A stretch of 28,957 bases of DNA, taken from positions 1 through 28,957 of the forward strand of contig CATNTY010000059.1 of NCBI GenBank assembly GCA_950295325.1, written 5' to 3'. A model generated the notes under the pieces. It worked only from the letters and a program-made list of their open reading frames with translations. It was not told where the DNA came from and did no database searches. The position numbers were made by a program, and so were the translations under genes. Below, one piece after another: positions 7,307 to 18,639 of this stretch (its first letter is position 1; each line of letters begins with the position of its first letter). Source of the stretch: Polytrichum commune. Its lineage: Eukaryota > Streptophyta > Polytrichopsida > Polytrichales > Polytrichaceae.

Positions 7307-8280
7307 TGTCGCAACCCTTGCTAGCCCCCCTTGACAATCTTTCCAATTTTCAATTCTAGCAAAGGTTACGAGCGCTAACCATTCGCATTCCGCCATGCTA
7401 ATGATTAGCTCCTCCTACCCCGGACCTTATAGTTCATAGGAGGGAACCAACCCTCCTACTTTGCTTTCGGGACTCACCCCTTAATCGGTAACCCATTCCT
7501 AGATGTGGACTTCCATCCATAGAAGTCCAATCCCATGTTGATCATCGCATTGCCGGAGCAACACTACAACAACCCGAACCATACTAGGCAACTATGGCCT
7601 CACAATGGGCCAATGCCCATGGAGGCCTTGCCGTTCGGCCTCGGGTGGGTGAGGCCACACCACCTCACCCATATAAGCCTCTAGGACTTCACGCGGGGCC
7701 CCTACCCCACCGTCAACCAACCTCTTGTCTCTCTACCAAGAGTTGGGGCCAAGTGGACATTTTCCTTTAGCTGCTGGGCCTAGAACCCCCCCAGCAGCTT
7801 CAGACCATCATAACTTCCTTGTATGATGTCTGATCATAACAACCAACCACTCCATCTTCATCTACGCTTCACGTAGATGCCGATGGGCTCCTCACTTGCT
7901 CCATTTGAGCAAGTCTTGAGGAAGTTATGCCTGTTTGAACCTTGGCAGTCCCGGGAATCACTCCCAGGCACTGCTGTACCAGGGCGCTGTCCCGGGACAG
8001 CGCCCCACTCAAATGGCCATAACTCCTAGCTCACACCTCCGATTGAGGTGTTCTTGAGCATTCTAGAATCACCACGCCATGAGCTACGCATAGCTCATGG
8101 CCTTACCCTTGTGCCTCCTAGTCTTCGTGGGTGGGAGGCGTTCCCAACGCCCGGGGCCCTCACCCACACTAGGATCACTTGGGCCCTCTCACCAACGGCG
8201 CCACAAGTCCCGGGTGTCACTCCGGGGCCCCCCTTGTGCCCATGGTGTTTCGGGCACTCCTCATGGAGAGGTGCGCGACA
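7307..8280 (-). repeat. 5' LTR of the gypsy array
   Basis: This 974-bp LTR has TGTCGC...GCGACA ends and is nearly identical to 2977-3949. Its outer end (8280) abuts coding sequence of the GNHRL gene, so this is the insertion junction. The inverted-repeat train is preserved. Stem changes against the other LTR include two paired changes (7324/7356 and 7900/7908), an extended stem near 8083-8100, and weakened stems at the equivalents of 3044-3079, 3177-3198 and 3292-3312. The palindrome is at 7982-8005 and the heat-shock-like motif at 8050-8069. Confidence 0.93.
8050..8069. promoter_or_regulatory. Heat-shock-element-like motif in 5' LTR
   Basis: GTTCT-TGAGC-ATTCT-AGAAT keeps all the key TTC/GAA positions of the copy at 3719-3738. 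The only change is in a free position. Because this is the LTR at the 5' end of the array, it is the copy that would drive transcription. Confidence 0.5.
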
Positions 8281-10990
8281 AAGAATGGCAAGATGACATG
8301 TCGGAGGAAGTTGCCGACGTATCAGGTGCAACAGCCTTCCGCTTGCGAGACACAGATGGAATGGTTACACCGCTATGAGAAGGAGCAACTACCGGATTGG
8401 CGAGGGCGGCAGATGAAGTGGCGGTGGGACTTCCAACCACGATGGTGGCTGGAGGAACATTGCGTTGAACGGAGGCCTTGGCATTAGAACGTGAGGAAAC
8501 TTGAGAAGAGGCATGGGCAAGAGCCTTCTTACCTCTGCCTCTACCCTTGAAGGGCGCAACATCCTTCTCAACCGATGGAGGAGCGGGAGTAGGTTCATCT
8601 GGCTCCTCATCCAATTCAATGACGTCGGGGCCGGAGTTCACAAGGCTGCCGTAAAGGGCTTCTTCTTCATCGGGCACGAATGCACGAGAGCAATCCAAAT
8701 ACCAACCACATTCCTTCAAGTGCGAGGGTGGAAACTTTGCAACTTGCATGGCCGTATAGACACAAAGATTGGAGTGGACATCGATCCACTCCAAAAGGAA
8801 AGCGGGCAAGGACGAAGGAGGCAAAGCATTCTTCACAAAGAGCTCGCGGTGAATGTACCTAGAAAATGGAAAACAAAGAGTAAGAAAATTGCCATGGAAA
8901 GGAAACGAAAGCGATGAAAAAAATTAAAGGAAAATAGTACCGATAAGCAACGCGTTTGATAGCGATGGGGCCTTCGTCGAACTCGAAGAGGTCAAGGCCT
9001 TTACTAAATGTTAAATCGGCCTTGTCCTCAAAATACACCCGGAAAGCCTTGTCCCACAAAATGAGCCTCCAATGCTCAACATAATTGGACGGGTGTAAAA
9101 TCTCCGTGGAATTCCAATCAATGTCCACGGACAACTCGTTCTCAAACGATGCAATCTCAGCCTCAACGCCCTTCTCCAACTATATAAAGAGAGACCAACA
9201 GTTAGATATGGAAATGAGAGAAACTAACAAACAAGAAGACACAAAAGATGAAGATGTACTTGTGCCCAAAAAGAAGCTTTGTTAAGCCAGTCGTCAAGGA
9301 CTTTCTCACGGAGAGGAAGAGAAGAGGGGAATTGATTTTCCATTTTGACCTTGGCGGGAGAATTCCACCACCGAAGCCACTTGGCTTTGAAACAGGCATC
9401 GACATGGGTGGTTGCCACCTTTTGAAGTTTTTCTATCGTCATATCGGGGTACATGAAGGTGGAAAAATGACGGTCAATCTGCAACATATGAGAGTGTAAG
9501 AAAGATGAAACTAGAATGGATGAAAGATGAAGTTGAAAGCCAAAAGTAAAACAAATCGGAGGCGCACCTCATAGAAGAAGTCTTCGCCATTATCCTTGTG
9601 GGCGACGGAAATGAACTTCTCGAAATTTCGAGTCCGAATACTCGTGATGAGTTTCTCTTGCGCTTTGGTCATAGTATCCCAAATTTCGGTAGCTGACCTG
9701 CGGGATTCGGGTGTATTCTCCCGGTACAACCTTGCTGCAGTGTCGGCTGCGTTCGAGATCTCTCTCTAAAACACACAAAGAGAAGTGAAAATGAATGACA
9801 GAAATGAAGAGAAGAAAGGCATAAGCCCATATATGTCATTGTCTTTGGAGGGTAAGATGGCAAGTATGAACACATGCTTGTGGGCTATCAAAGCAAAAGG
9901 AAGGGGAGGAAGAATCACCTTATACAAGAATTTGACGAATATGTCCAAGGTAAGAGGATACCAAGTTGGAGTTTTTAGCATTTTGGCCTCGCAAGTCTTG
10001 TAGTCTTGGGGAGAAATGAGGTCCTTGAACTCCTCAAGTTTCATCTTCCCAAATGTTCGAATGCGGAGGAGCTTGGCGGGAAGGTTGTCCTTGACATGGT
10101 CGTGCTCCGTGGACCTACTAGGAATAAGTAAGCGAGTAACAAAAGATGAAAATTTTTGAGAAAGGAAAACAAACAATAAGAACCCAAACAAAAACAAACT
10201 TACCAGTTGATGTCATTCATTGCATTAAGGAAGACGGCAACACAGTTTCTCGGGTCAACAACAATGCAGTCCACGGAGATGTGCCAATCTTTGTCCATGG
10301 AATGGTGCTTGTTAATGTGTCTAAGCCAAGCCGTCAAGCGATGATTCCCCTCCCACACGAAAAACATCTTGCCAACAAATTGAGAGAGGTCGGAATCCTT
10401 CTCGAGCATGGAATCAAACTCATCACTAGACTCCTGCCATAGTGAACTCCAGGAGGCTCGAATGTCATCCGAAACTAGAAGCACCTCATCAAGGTTGTTG
10501 TAGGGAGAGACATACATCGCACGGTCACCGTCACGGTAACCCATGACAAATTCGTTTTGCAGCCGAGCAACATCGACCTCGCTGATGGGGCGAACAAGAG
10601 GAAGACATTGCAAGCGGCACAATGGAATAGAGAAACGTGACTTAGCAAGAGGTTTGATGCGAACCCTATGAATCACACCGATAGAGTCTTCTTTTTGGGA
10701 TCTCCGAATCTCGAGCTCAGTCTCCTCCGCAGTAGACTCATCAAGAGGACGCACGGGATCAGATTGATGAGGTGAATCAATCTACAAGGGTGGAAACAAA
10801 GATATGAGATTAAGCCCAACATATATTGAAAGCCAAGGTACCGGAAGTGCTTGGAAACAAAAGGAAGAGTTCACATAGAGAACACCTTTCCCGGTTGGAC
10901 ATCGACAAGTGGATCAACTTCCACCTCGGCAGGCTCCAATTGAAGAACATCGGCATCTGTGGATGGATCCTCGGAGAGAATGAGATCCAT
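8261..10990 (-). CDS. Multi-exon gene with ParB/sulfiredoxin-like GNHRL motif, cut by LTR insertion
   Basis: Seven exons on the minus strand: 11002-10886, 10781-10204, 10114-9919, 9765-9568, 9478-9260, 9179-8941 and 8858-8281. All six introns are GT-AG, about 80-155 bp, and keep one open frame. The first ATG in view is 10990. A polypyrimidine-AG acceptor just upstream (11003) means an earlier exon or leader probably exists. About 704 residues are visible. Residues about 95-190 look like a ParB/sulfiredoxin fold: LPLVRPISEVDVARLQNEF, then FFVWEGNHRLTAWL with the GNHR signature. The rest is not recognised. The C-terminal part is low-complexity with GRGRGKK and SRKRK, possible nuclear localisation signals. 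Coding sequence runs into the LTR at 8280 and stops at 8261 within it, so the native C-terminus is lost. It may be a host gene or an old element gene. Confidence 0.75.
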
Positions 10991-11024
10991 AGCTTGAGAT
11001 TCCTACACAAAAAGAAAAGTTAGA

Positions 11025-11943
11025 CATTACCCTTGATTGCCTAACCTCTCGGAATCTAAGTGCTAACTCAAGCATCCACAACAAAGTCAAAATCTGGTCC
11101 AAGACCCTTGAAGGCCTAGCCTCTCGGAATCTAAGTGCTAACTCAAGCATACACAACAAAGTCAAAATCTGGTCCATTACCCTTGAAAGGCCTAGACTAT
11201 CGGAATCTAAGTGGTCACTCAAACATTCAAATCAATGCGAAAATCTGGTCCAAGACCCTTGAAAGGCCTAGCCTCTCGGAATCTAAGTGCTAACTCAAAC
11301 ATGCAAAACAATGCGAAATCTGGCCCATTACCCTTGAGTGCCTAGCCTCTCGGAATCTAAGTGCTAACTCAAGCATACACAACAAAGTCAAAATCTGTTC
11401 CATTACCCTTGAGTGCCTAGCCTCTCGGAATCAAATTGCTAACTCAAACATTCGAAACAATGCGAAATCTGTTCCATTACCCTTGAGTGCCTAGCCTCTC
11501 GGAATCTAAGTGCTAACTCAAACATTCAAAACAATGCGAAATCTGGTCCATTACCCTTGAGTGCCTAGCCTCTCGGAATCTAAGTGCTAACTCAAGCATA
11601 CATAACAAAGTCAAAATCTGGCCCATTACCCTTGAGTGCCTAGCCTCTCGGAATCTAAGTGCTCACTCAAGCATACACAACAAAGTGAAAATCTGGTCCA
11701 AGACCCTTGAGTGCCTAGCCTCTCGGAATCTAAGTGCTAACTCAAGCATACACAACAAACTCAAAATCTGGTCCAAGACCCTTGAAAGGCCTAGCCTCTC
11801 GGAATCAAAGTGATAACTCAAACATTCAAATCAACGCGAAATCTGGTCCAAGACCCTTGAATGCCTAGCCTCTCGGAATCTAAGTGCTAACTCAAGCATA
11901 CAAAACAAAGTCAAGATCTGGTCCATTACCCTTGAAAGGCCTA
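11025..11943. repeat. Minisatellite, about 75-bp unit, 12 copies
   Basis: The anchor ctctcgg recurs at 11046, 11121, 11197 (as ctatcgg), 11273, 11347, 11422, 11496, 11570, 11645, 11720, 11796 and 11870 (periods 74-76). Each unit reads cctagcctctcggaatctaa, then gtgctaactcaa, then a variable part. There are two main variants: one with catacacaacaaagtcaaaatc, the other with cattcaaaacaatgcgaaatc. The unit end is either ccattacccttgagtg or ccaagacccttgaaagg. Variants are interspersed, not in blocks. The array lies just upstream of the first visible exon of the GNHRL gene, probably in an intron or leader. The CACTA terminus cuts it inside the 13th unit. Confidence 0.95.
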
Positions 11944-11956
11944 CACTAGTAGAAAA
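11944..11956 (+). repeat. CACTA terminal inverted repeat (left)
   Basis: CACTAGTAGAAAA starts at the break in the minisatellite. It is followed by an A-rich run and a subterminal stretch (aaccacagtcg, then ctattgcggttc, gaccactg) that resembles the short CG-bearing repeats bound by TnpA proteins in other CACTA elements. I could not define a clean subterminal repeat unit. Confidence 0.82.
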
Positions 11957-14357
11957 CATGGTTAAAAAAAACCACAGTCGTTTTTCTATTGCGGTTCTTT
12001 TGACCACTGTTTTGTGGGGTGTTGCGCCAAACGTGAAATCATGCTACACTTGCAATTTCCATTGAGTGCCGAATGAAAATACGAGTGTACATGTATATGT
12101 TCCACGCGTGTTTGGAGTACATGCCATTCCTTCATTGAATGCATCGGTGTTCGCAGTGCTGCGCGCTCCAATACTAATTTCCTCTCTTGTAATTATGAAC
12201 AAGATGTGAATATCGAAGGAGAACAAGCAACCGGAATGCAATTACTGACTTGACTTTTTCGCTTGTGTTGTGGTTGGTGTACTGATGGTTTTAGCTGTAA
12301 ATCGTGCAGTCATGTACCATAAAATGGCCCAGTCCTATGCAATCTTCTCTACCATGCGTGCAAATCAACGCAGTGTGTACCAATCTTACTGTACTGTCCG
12401 CCATTCACAAGACCTTAAGGCGGATGAGTTTGAGAAACTTCCAGTGAACGTTCAAGAACCTAGTGAAAAATGGCTGACTTTTTGGCTGAATATATGCAAA
12501 CTGGCTCAAAGTAGTAAAGACGGACCGAAAGTTCCCAACAATTAGCTGGTTGGACTTGGAGACACTTATTGTCATCTTTGATGGAGCCAGTATTCTCCAC
12601 GGGAGAGTGGGAGGCGGGAACTGCACTGGAGCTCAACTCACGATGCTAAATGGTGGGCAACATTAAGGAGACACCTCCAAAAATGGAGGCCCCGACGAAT
12701 AAGCCATCAACGCACAGGTTCAGGGTGCCATAGGTCTGAGGTCACGACTAAGCAGAGATTCAAACATGAATTTATTCCACATCGGATGCACATGGTTAAA
12801 GAACAATAGTGAGAAGAACACCTTTGAGTGGCTAGTCTTTCAGTAGAATGAAGGGCAACGGAACCTCAGCAAATTGAGTTTGGATGTGTACAAAGTTGGT
12901 TTTACTGCCTATGTGTCGTGTGAAATGTGATTCTGACACCGACACATCACATGGAACCTGCTCAAAATGAAGTTGCAGACTAAAAACGAGAAACCCATGC
13001 ATACGGCAATGGATCAATGCACTTAATGCTGTACATAATATTGTATCAATCCAATGTTCACAGACATTTCATGCATGCCCATGGATTGCTTCATACTCGG
13101 AGCGTACAAGATGTATGCAACACTCCGATAACAACAATTCTTAGCTCATTAGAATGCAGGGCATTATGCCAGTAACTACACCATTGTAAAGTGAAAAAAA
13201 TGCAGCATATACGTTGCTTTCCACGAAAACCAACACATATAATGGAGGACGAGCAAGGAACTCTCGCCACATAAATTGGGTATCATTCAAAATTGCCAAT
13301 TCAACGCCAGAATGTTTTGAAATCATATATGTCCTCCTTGCCATCAAGTCTACAATTTTGTGGTCATTTGTGAGTATCAGAGCCACATATCACTCCACAT
13401 AAGACCAAGGCAAACTTCTTGCTTCATCCTACAAAAACATGTCCATATGTAAACTGTGGCATTGACATCATCTAATTATGCAGTTCATGGAACTCGGAAA
13501 TTCCTACATATGTCCATACTAAAATACATATCTCCTAGTTACAGCGTCGTCCGATGGTCTCCTTCCACGGTGACCAAATGTAGGCTCATTCCAATCGCTC
13601 CCACCAACTTTGTCAATCAAGATTCCACAATTTCCATTATGTGTTCCACCGGGTTGCTGTGCTCCATATGCTGGGGCTCTTCTCCAGAGGGCAGTCCAAT
13701 TTCGCTGTGGGCAGTCATCAATGTCTGCATCCCGCACGAATTCCAGGTAACCGACTCATAAACAGATTGCGACACCGTCCCCGTACTGCAAGAAACCACC
13801 TGGACGTTAAAATTCCCGGACAAATTCGGAGTCATGCCTCTAAATATGTCGCTGCGAGTAGGTGTGAAATACAACCTGTCCTTTCAACACATTCATATCA
13901 GCTTGCATGTGTGTCCAAGGAATGCCGAGCAGCTTACTGTGCGGCACACCTCAATTACAATGCGTTGATAAACAATAGTCTGCACCTGCACTACATACTA
14001 TTCTTCAAAGTTCTGGGTGTTCTCACAAATACCGTGCATGGCTGGCGTGAGGCTAAACCTTGCAAGTAACAACATTTCATATCCAAACAAGTGTCCTCAT
14101 GAACTCATTCAAGGGATCATCCAACATAAAATATGTGATGTAATAAAAGTGACATTATCAATAAACAAAATCCATGAATGGTGGGGAGGGGGTGGGGGGA
14201 ACTCGTCGCCTGTAAACATATCACGTGTTGTTGACATTTATATGCTGAATTTGGCCGCACAGCTTTCCTGCACCTTAATTAATAAATCTCCACCTCCTAC
14301 TACACATAGGGGGCACAGCTGCACAACCGAAATTATTATGCATATTGGGGTTGAGGG
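11957..14357. other. CACTA subterminal region, no supported gene
   Basis: Only short overlapping reading frames occur here, with no domain or splice-consistent gene model. A minus-strand frame at 13519-13737 contains HNGNCGILI, which faintly recalls the Cys region of Ulp1/C48 proteases carried by some CACTA elements, but no His or Asp block was found around it. At 14181-14199 there is a G-rich run (three runs of 4-6 G). A possible extra 3' exon of the TnpA-like gene lies at about 14358-14455. Confidence 0.5.
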
Positions 14358-14534
14358 TCAACAAATACAGGGCTGAATTGGATCAGTTCCACTACAATTT
14401 GTCGGCGACAAATCCGTCAACTCCTTGTGCTTCGCGTGAGGGTCTGTTACTGCAAATAACACTACTTACAAGACTCAAACATTGCAATTGACATTGGGTG
14501 GGACCTTCCTCTTACCATTCACTTTGTTTGGCAT

Positions 14535-17500
14535 TTAGGTACCCTTCTTGTTGGGGGGTCTGTTCTGCTCGGTCTTCTTCCTCAATTGCGAAGAATCCCG
14601 CGGCTTGGCAGCTTCCAAAGATTCTGTCGTGGTGGATGGTGAGTTCGTTCTCTTCCCTTTCGGCCCCTCTCCAACCGCATTGGAGGATGCCCTGCCACAA
14701 ACAGCTGAGGTGAGCTTACCCATCAACCGAGTTATTTCTTCCATAGTCGGAATCTGCATTATGTAGCATACGCCCCACAATATGGGACTGTTGGGCAGTC
14801 CCTCTGCTTGGTCCAGGAAGGCGATGTGCTTTGGGTAGCGCCCTTCCTTCTTGAACATCACCGGAGTGTCTTTGTAGAACACTCTTATTACACTAATCAT
14901 TTGTTCTCCTTTCTTGCATAAATCCTGCTCGTCGTTTAGGCACCTAGACTTGTGGTTGATTCCGGCGTAGGCCTCCGCCACAACCTTCCCGTCGAACTTT
15001 GGATGCAAAACCCAAACCTTTACTCTGACTCTGATTGGACTCTGCGACACAAATATCGATACCCACAATTATATCAAGTCACTGCCATTCGTTTAATTAC
15101 AGGGTCAACTTCAGCCAACTTTGAAGACGACAATTCTATTATGCATTACAGTCACAACCAGAAGGTGGAACACTCACACTATTGGGAGGCCGCCTGGCAA
15201 ATGAAAGTTGAGTGATGACAGATGCATCCATCTGCGGAGTTCTCTGTCTCTTTGTCGAGGGACTTGTACTTTTTGCATTGCCTCTTTGGGTCCTTCTCTC
15301 GGAGACTTTGGGTGGATTCGCCACCTTCCGCTTCACTGGAACCTTGGGTAGCACAGGCAGCTCTTCGCCATCTGATTCTGTTTGGATTGCATCGCGTCCA
15401 GTATCTTCTCCATTAGATTCATCACCCTCTTCCAGGCTGATGTCCACATCGGATTTTAACCTTTCATGTTTGGGCCCGTTCATTGTTTTGCTATGTACAT
15501 CATTGTCGTCACTTTTCTGACCAGAACCTCCATCAAGGTAGCCATCGCCTAAGTCCGCAGGCCACCTCAACTTTGGGAACGTCGTTTCACCATGAGGACT
15601 TGTCCCACCAAGTCCTGCCGTATCCTCCTCATATGAATAGTTCATCAAATGTGAACTCTCTGGAGACCAGGAGGGGCTCCTAGTCTCCTTCCTTCTTGAG
15701 CTCCTTTGAGAGGTTGAGTCTCTTCCCTTTGTGGCAAATTGGGTGACTGGCTTTCTCACAGATTGTTTGGCGCGTGCACGAGGGCTTTCATCCGAAGTTG
15801 AGTCGGATGACAATAGCTCAACAGGTTGGTTGGGTCTCCCTCTCGCCGCCGTGTGATTTGTGCGGCCGCCACGATGTGGGACATCCTTCGCCGTCTGGAC
15901 CTCAATATCCACTTCCAGAACTCTAAAGGGAACTGTGTCGTCCAACTCCTGCGGAGCTGCACTTTTCGCCTTCGTGTTCTTCATGTATCGCAAGTCACTG
16001 TCCTCCTCTCTATTTCCTTTGTTGCCTGCCTGGAAGTTTGGTTTGCCCGGTTGCACATGTGACTTGCCTTCTCTATTCTGCAATGTGGTTAAGGGAGTGG
16101 TGGAGGGCCTGGTCAACCCCTTCAACACCTCTGACGTCGTGCGATTGCTCGGCCTCTGAGTCTGTGTCTGAGTTAATGCACTGTCGTGTGCGACATACTT
16201 ATGGGCTTCAACACAGACAATGTTAGCTAGAGAGTCACATTCTGACGACAAATTAGATACAAACTCATCTACCAATGCATGGAGTTTGTTGCTAATGTCG
16301 AGCATGGGCGGTCGCTCCACAAGACCGTCCGAAGAAGAAATTTTCGATGACGACGATGTGTGCGATAGACGCGGCAGTCCCGTACCCCGTAAGGGATTTT
16401 CTTTCTGCAGGTTCATAACATGGGCAGCACACCCATGGGTTAGAGATTCTACGTGTGCAGTCTGGTTTAGGGGGAAAATACAAGTGTTATACTTCCTGAA
16501 CTCCTGCCGTCAATCAGTGGGACTCCTGTGTTGGAAAATTCATGCAAACACAATAAAGTGGCCATTTAGGGGTTCATGATATTACCGGATGTGCTTTCTC
16601 CTGCGCATAGGAGCTGCAACGAGCGCCACCTTCACTTTCGGTTGTGGATCTCCTATCTCTGGAGGTACTATGGCGTTTTGCCTACATACACCCAAACAAA
16701 GTGATGAGTTAGGACAGGTGTCAAGAATTGCACACCCCAAGGAGGTGTGAGGGGAGACAAATCCTTGCAGCCACCAAAGAACGGTGGACCTCACAATTCC
16801 TGAACTAGGAACAGCTGAATCCTCATTACAAATTTTCATAGTACAAGGAGAGGATATGATAACGTACTCCCGTGCCTTTCTTTGTTGATGCATTTGCCTT
16901 GTTTCTCTCGCATTCTCTGCTCCCTTCCGATGACTTCCAGTAATCTACCAATTGCAACCATGCCGCTGATGAACAATCATCAGGCCTGCTACTATCACCG
17001 TGTAGGAGCCATTGACGATGATACAATGATCTATTTCTCTTGTATAGACGTTGGAGATACCCCTCTACCATGCCGTCCGGGAGTGGCTTCTCTATTATGA
17101 ACTGTCGCTTCACTTCTCTCATGATTTCTTGCATGGTGCATGGATTCTTTATGTCTATATCGGCGCATGGAACAATTGCAAGTGCAGCTAGTTTGAGTGC
17201 GTTCAAGAATTGCGCTTTGTATTTGACTATGGCACCATTGTGGTTTTGTTCGAGCCGGACTTGTGGCACTCTACCTTCTGCAATGGATCTTTTCACTTCT
17301 TTTAGATATGACTTCTCTTCTACTCTAAGTTGCTTTCTCTGTGACAACGTGGAGGGTGGGGATGACTTACTGGATGTTGGACTTAACAATGTGGGGCTAT
17401 TGTTTGTATTTATCACCAAAGATGGCTCCTTCAGGGAGTGACGCCGGTCGCGCAAGGTACCTCCTTCCGATGATGTATGGGCACTGGCAACTGTGTGAAC

Positions 17501-18626
17501 AGATTGCCGCCCCAATGTTGATGGCGCTGGCCGTGCACTCTCTGCTCCCAAAACCTTGCTAGACTCCACACGACCCCCACTCGTATCTCTGGTTGTATGG
17601 GTTTCTCTTTGTTGCCCACAACTGCCTTGTCCCATTCCAGTTAGGAGTCCAGCAACTGTCTGGCCCTCCGCAGCTTCCACAGGCATACACTGTGTCCGTG
17701 TGCGAGGTTGCGTACTTTCATGTGGTGGATTTTGCACCTGTCCTGATGTGTAGTATTCTGCGGCTGCCGCATGACTGGGTGGGGAGCCAAATGGTGCACC
17801 TTGTGGCCGATTCTGCTGCGGCAACAATGCGCGGCCAGAGGTAGTCCCATCGAACTGCGTGTCTCGTGGCTGTGCAGGATATGACACGTGATTGTTGTAT
17901 GCATTGGATGGAGTAACTGGTGTACCAATATACGGATTGTACATGGATTGGGGTAGACCACCCATACTTCCATAAACCGGCTGGACAGATTGCCACGGAA
18001 TTGTGTTCTGTTGTTGGTGATAGGGCGCTGAATAAGGCATGCTGAATATCTGCATACAATGATTTGTGAGTAGGCAAGTTTATCTTCGTCTGGGGCATAC
18101 CAACCATGAGCACGGAACCTAGACAACTATATGCAGGGCATCCAATATGTTACATTGGCAATGCCAGGAGAGAACTGCATTACATCCAATTCATAATGCA
18201 CGGGAGAAGGACAATAAAGAGACATCGGTATGATCTCAGGGCGACTGCACTGGTGAGGAGGGGAGGGGTCGGACCTGTGATTGGTCGATCCTCTGTGGTT
18301 GCGCTGATGCACCTCTAAATACCTGTATATACAAAGGGGGAACACATGAGTGTCAATGCAAGACCTATTTGTGGTGGAAATGACAGCTAACTACTTCAAC
18401 GACGTTGCAAAAGAGTGCAATTCAATGTGAATGTGCATAAATCAGAATTACTTACAGGCACGTTTTCCATGTTGCCACAAGGCCATGCATTAGTGTTGGC
18501 CAACTGAGGATGCAGAGTGCGAGAAACACATACCGGTCGGGACAAGTCGTCCACAAACTGGGTGCTCCTCACGACGTCATATTCCGTGAGGGTCCCCTGA
18601 CTGTATTGGTCGGCCATAGTATTCAT
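14535..18626 (-). CDS. TnpA-like CACTA protein (plant transposase_24 / En-Spm type), six exons
   Basis: Exons on the minus strand are 18626-18456, 18322-18275, 18049-16868, 16681-16586, 16461-15178 and 15041-14535. All introns are GT-AG and all junctions are phase 0, giving about 1095 residues. Exon 3 starts with a Pro/Gln/Ser-rich region and ends with a conserved block (residues about 400-467: MVEGYLQRLYKRNRSLYHRQWL, then SSAAWLQLVDYW, then RNKANASTKK). This fits the plant transposase_24 pattern that in TnpA-like proteins is taken to bind subterminal repeats. Exon 5 is charged and serine-rich. Exon 6 has a compact domain (VRVKVWVLHPKFDGKVVAEA ... ILWGVCYIMQ) like the C-terminal module of related CACTA proteins, then a basic tail. 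The start is uncertain: 18626 or 18617, or an upstream exon. An alternative 3' end would splice GTACCT near 14542 to 14455 and stop at 14358. Confidence 0.7.
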
Positions 18627-18639
18627 ATAATTGTCCAAT

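Larger units (their letters stand above)
1..8280 (-). mobile_element. Ty3/gypsy retrotransposon, tandem LTR-internal-LTR-internal array (non-autonomous)
   Basis: Read on the minus strand the order is LTR (8280 to 7307), primer binding site, gag, protease, RT thumb, RNase H, integrase core, LTR (3949 to 2977), primer binding site, gag, protease, RT thumb, RNase H, then the window edge. Sequence at 4400-8280 repeats 1-3949 with an offset of 4399 falling to about 4173 and rising again to 4331, explained by copy-number changes in internal arrays. Gag-protease-RT-RNase H-integrase is the Ty3/gypsy order, and the integrase and RNase H peptides look like those of plant chromovirus-type elements. Every coding domain has stops or frameshifts. 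The left end and any target-site duplication are outside the window. The shared middle LTR suggests unequal recombination between LTRs or a tandem product, rather than two separate insertions. Confidence 0.9.

Noticed and set aside
10914-11222. Possible 25-residue repeat protein encoded by the minisatellite (MDQILTLL...LELALRFRE)
   Set aside because: Only the first few units stay open. Periods of 74 and 76 bp shift the frame further on, so coding selection is not supported.
11025-11943. CRISPR-like array
   Set aside because: Whole units repeat with little unique spacer, the host is a plant nuclear genome, and no cas genes are present. It is a minisatellite.
13519-13737. Ulp1/C48-like protease fragment (NGNCGILI) in the CACTA left arm
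   Set aside because: Only a short resemblance around a Cys. The catalytic His and Asp blocks and consistent splice sites were not found.
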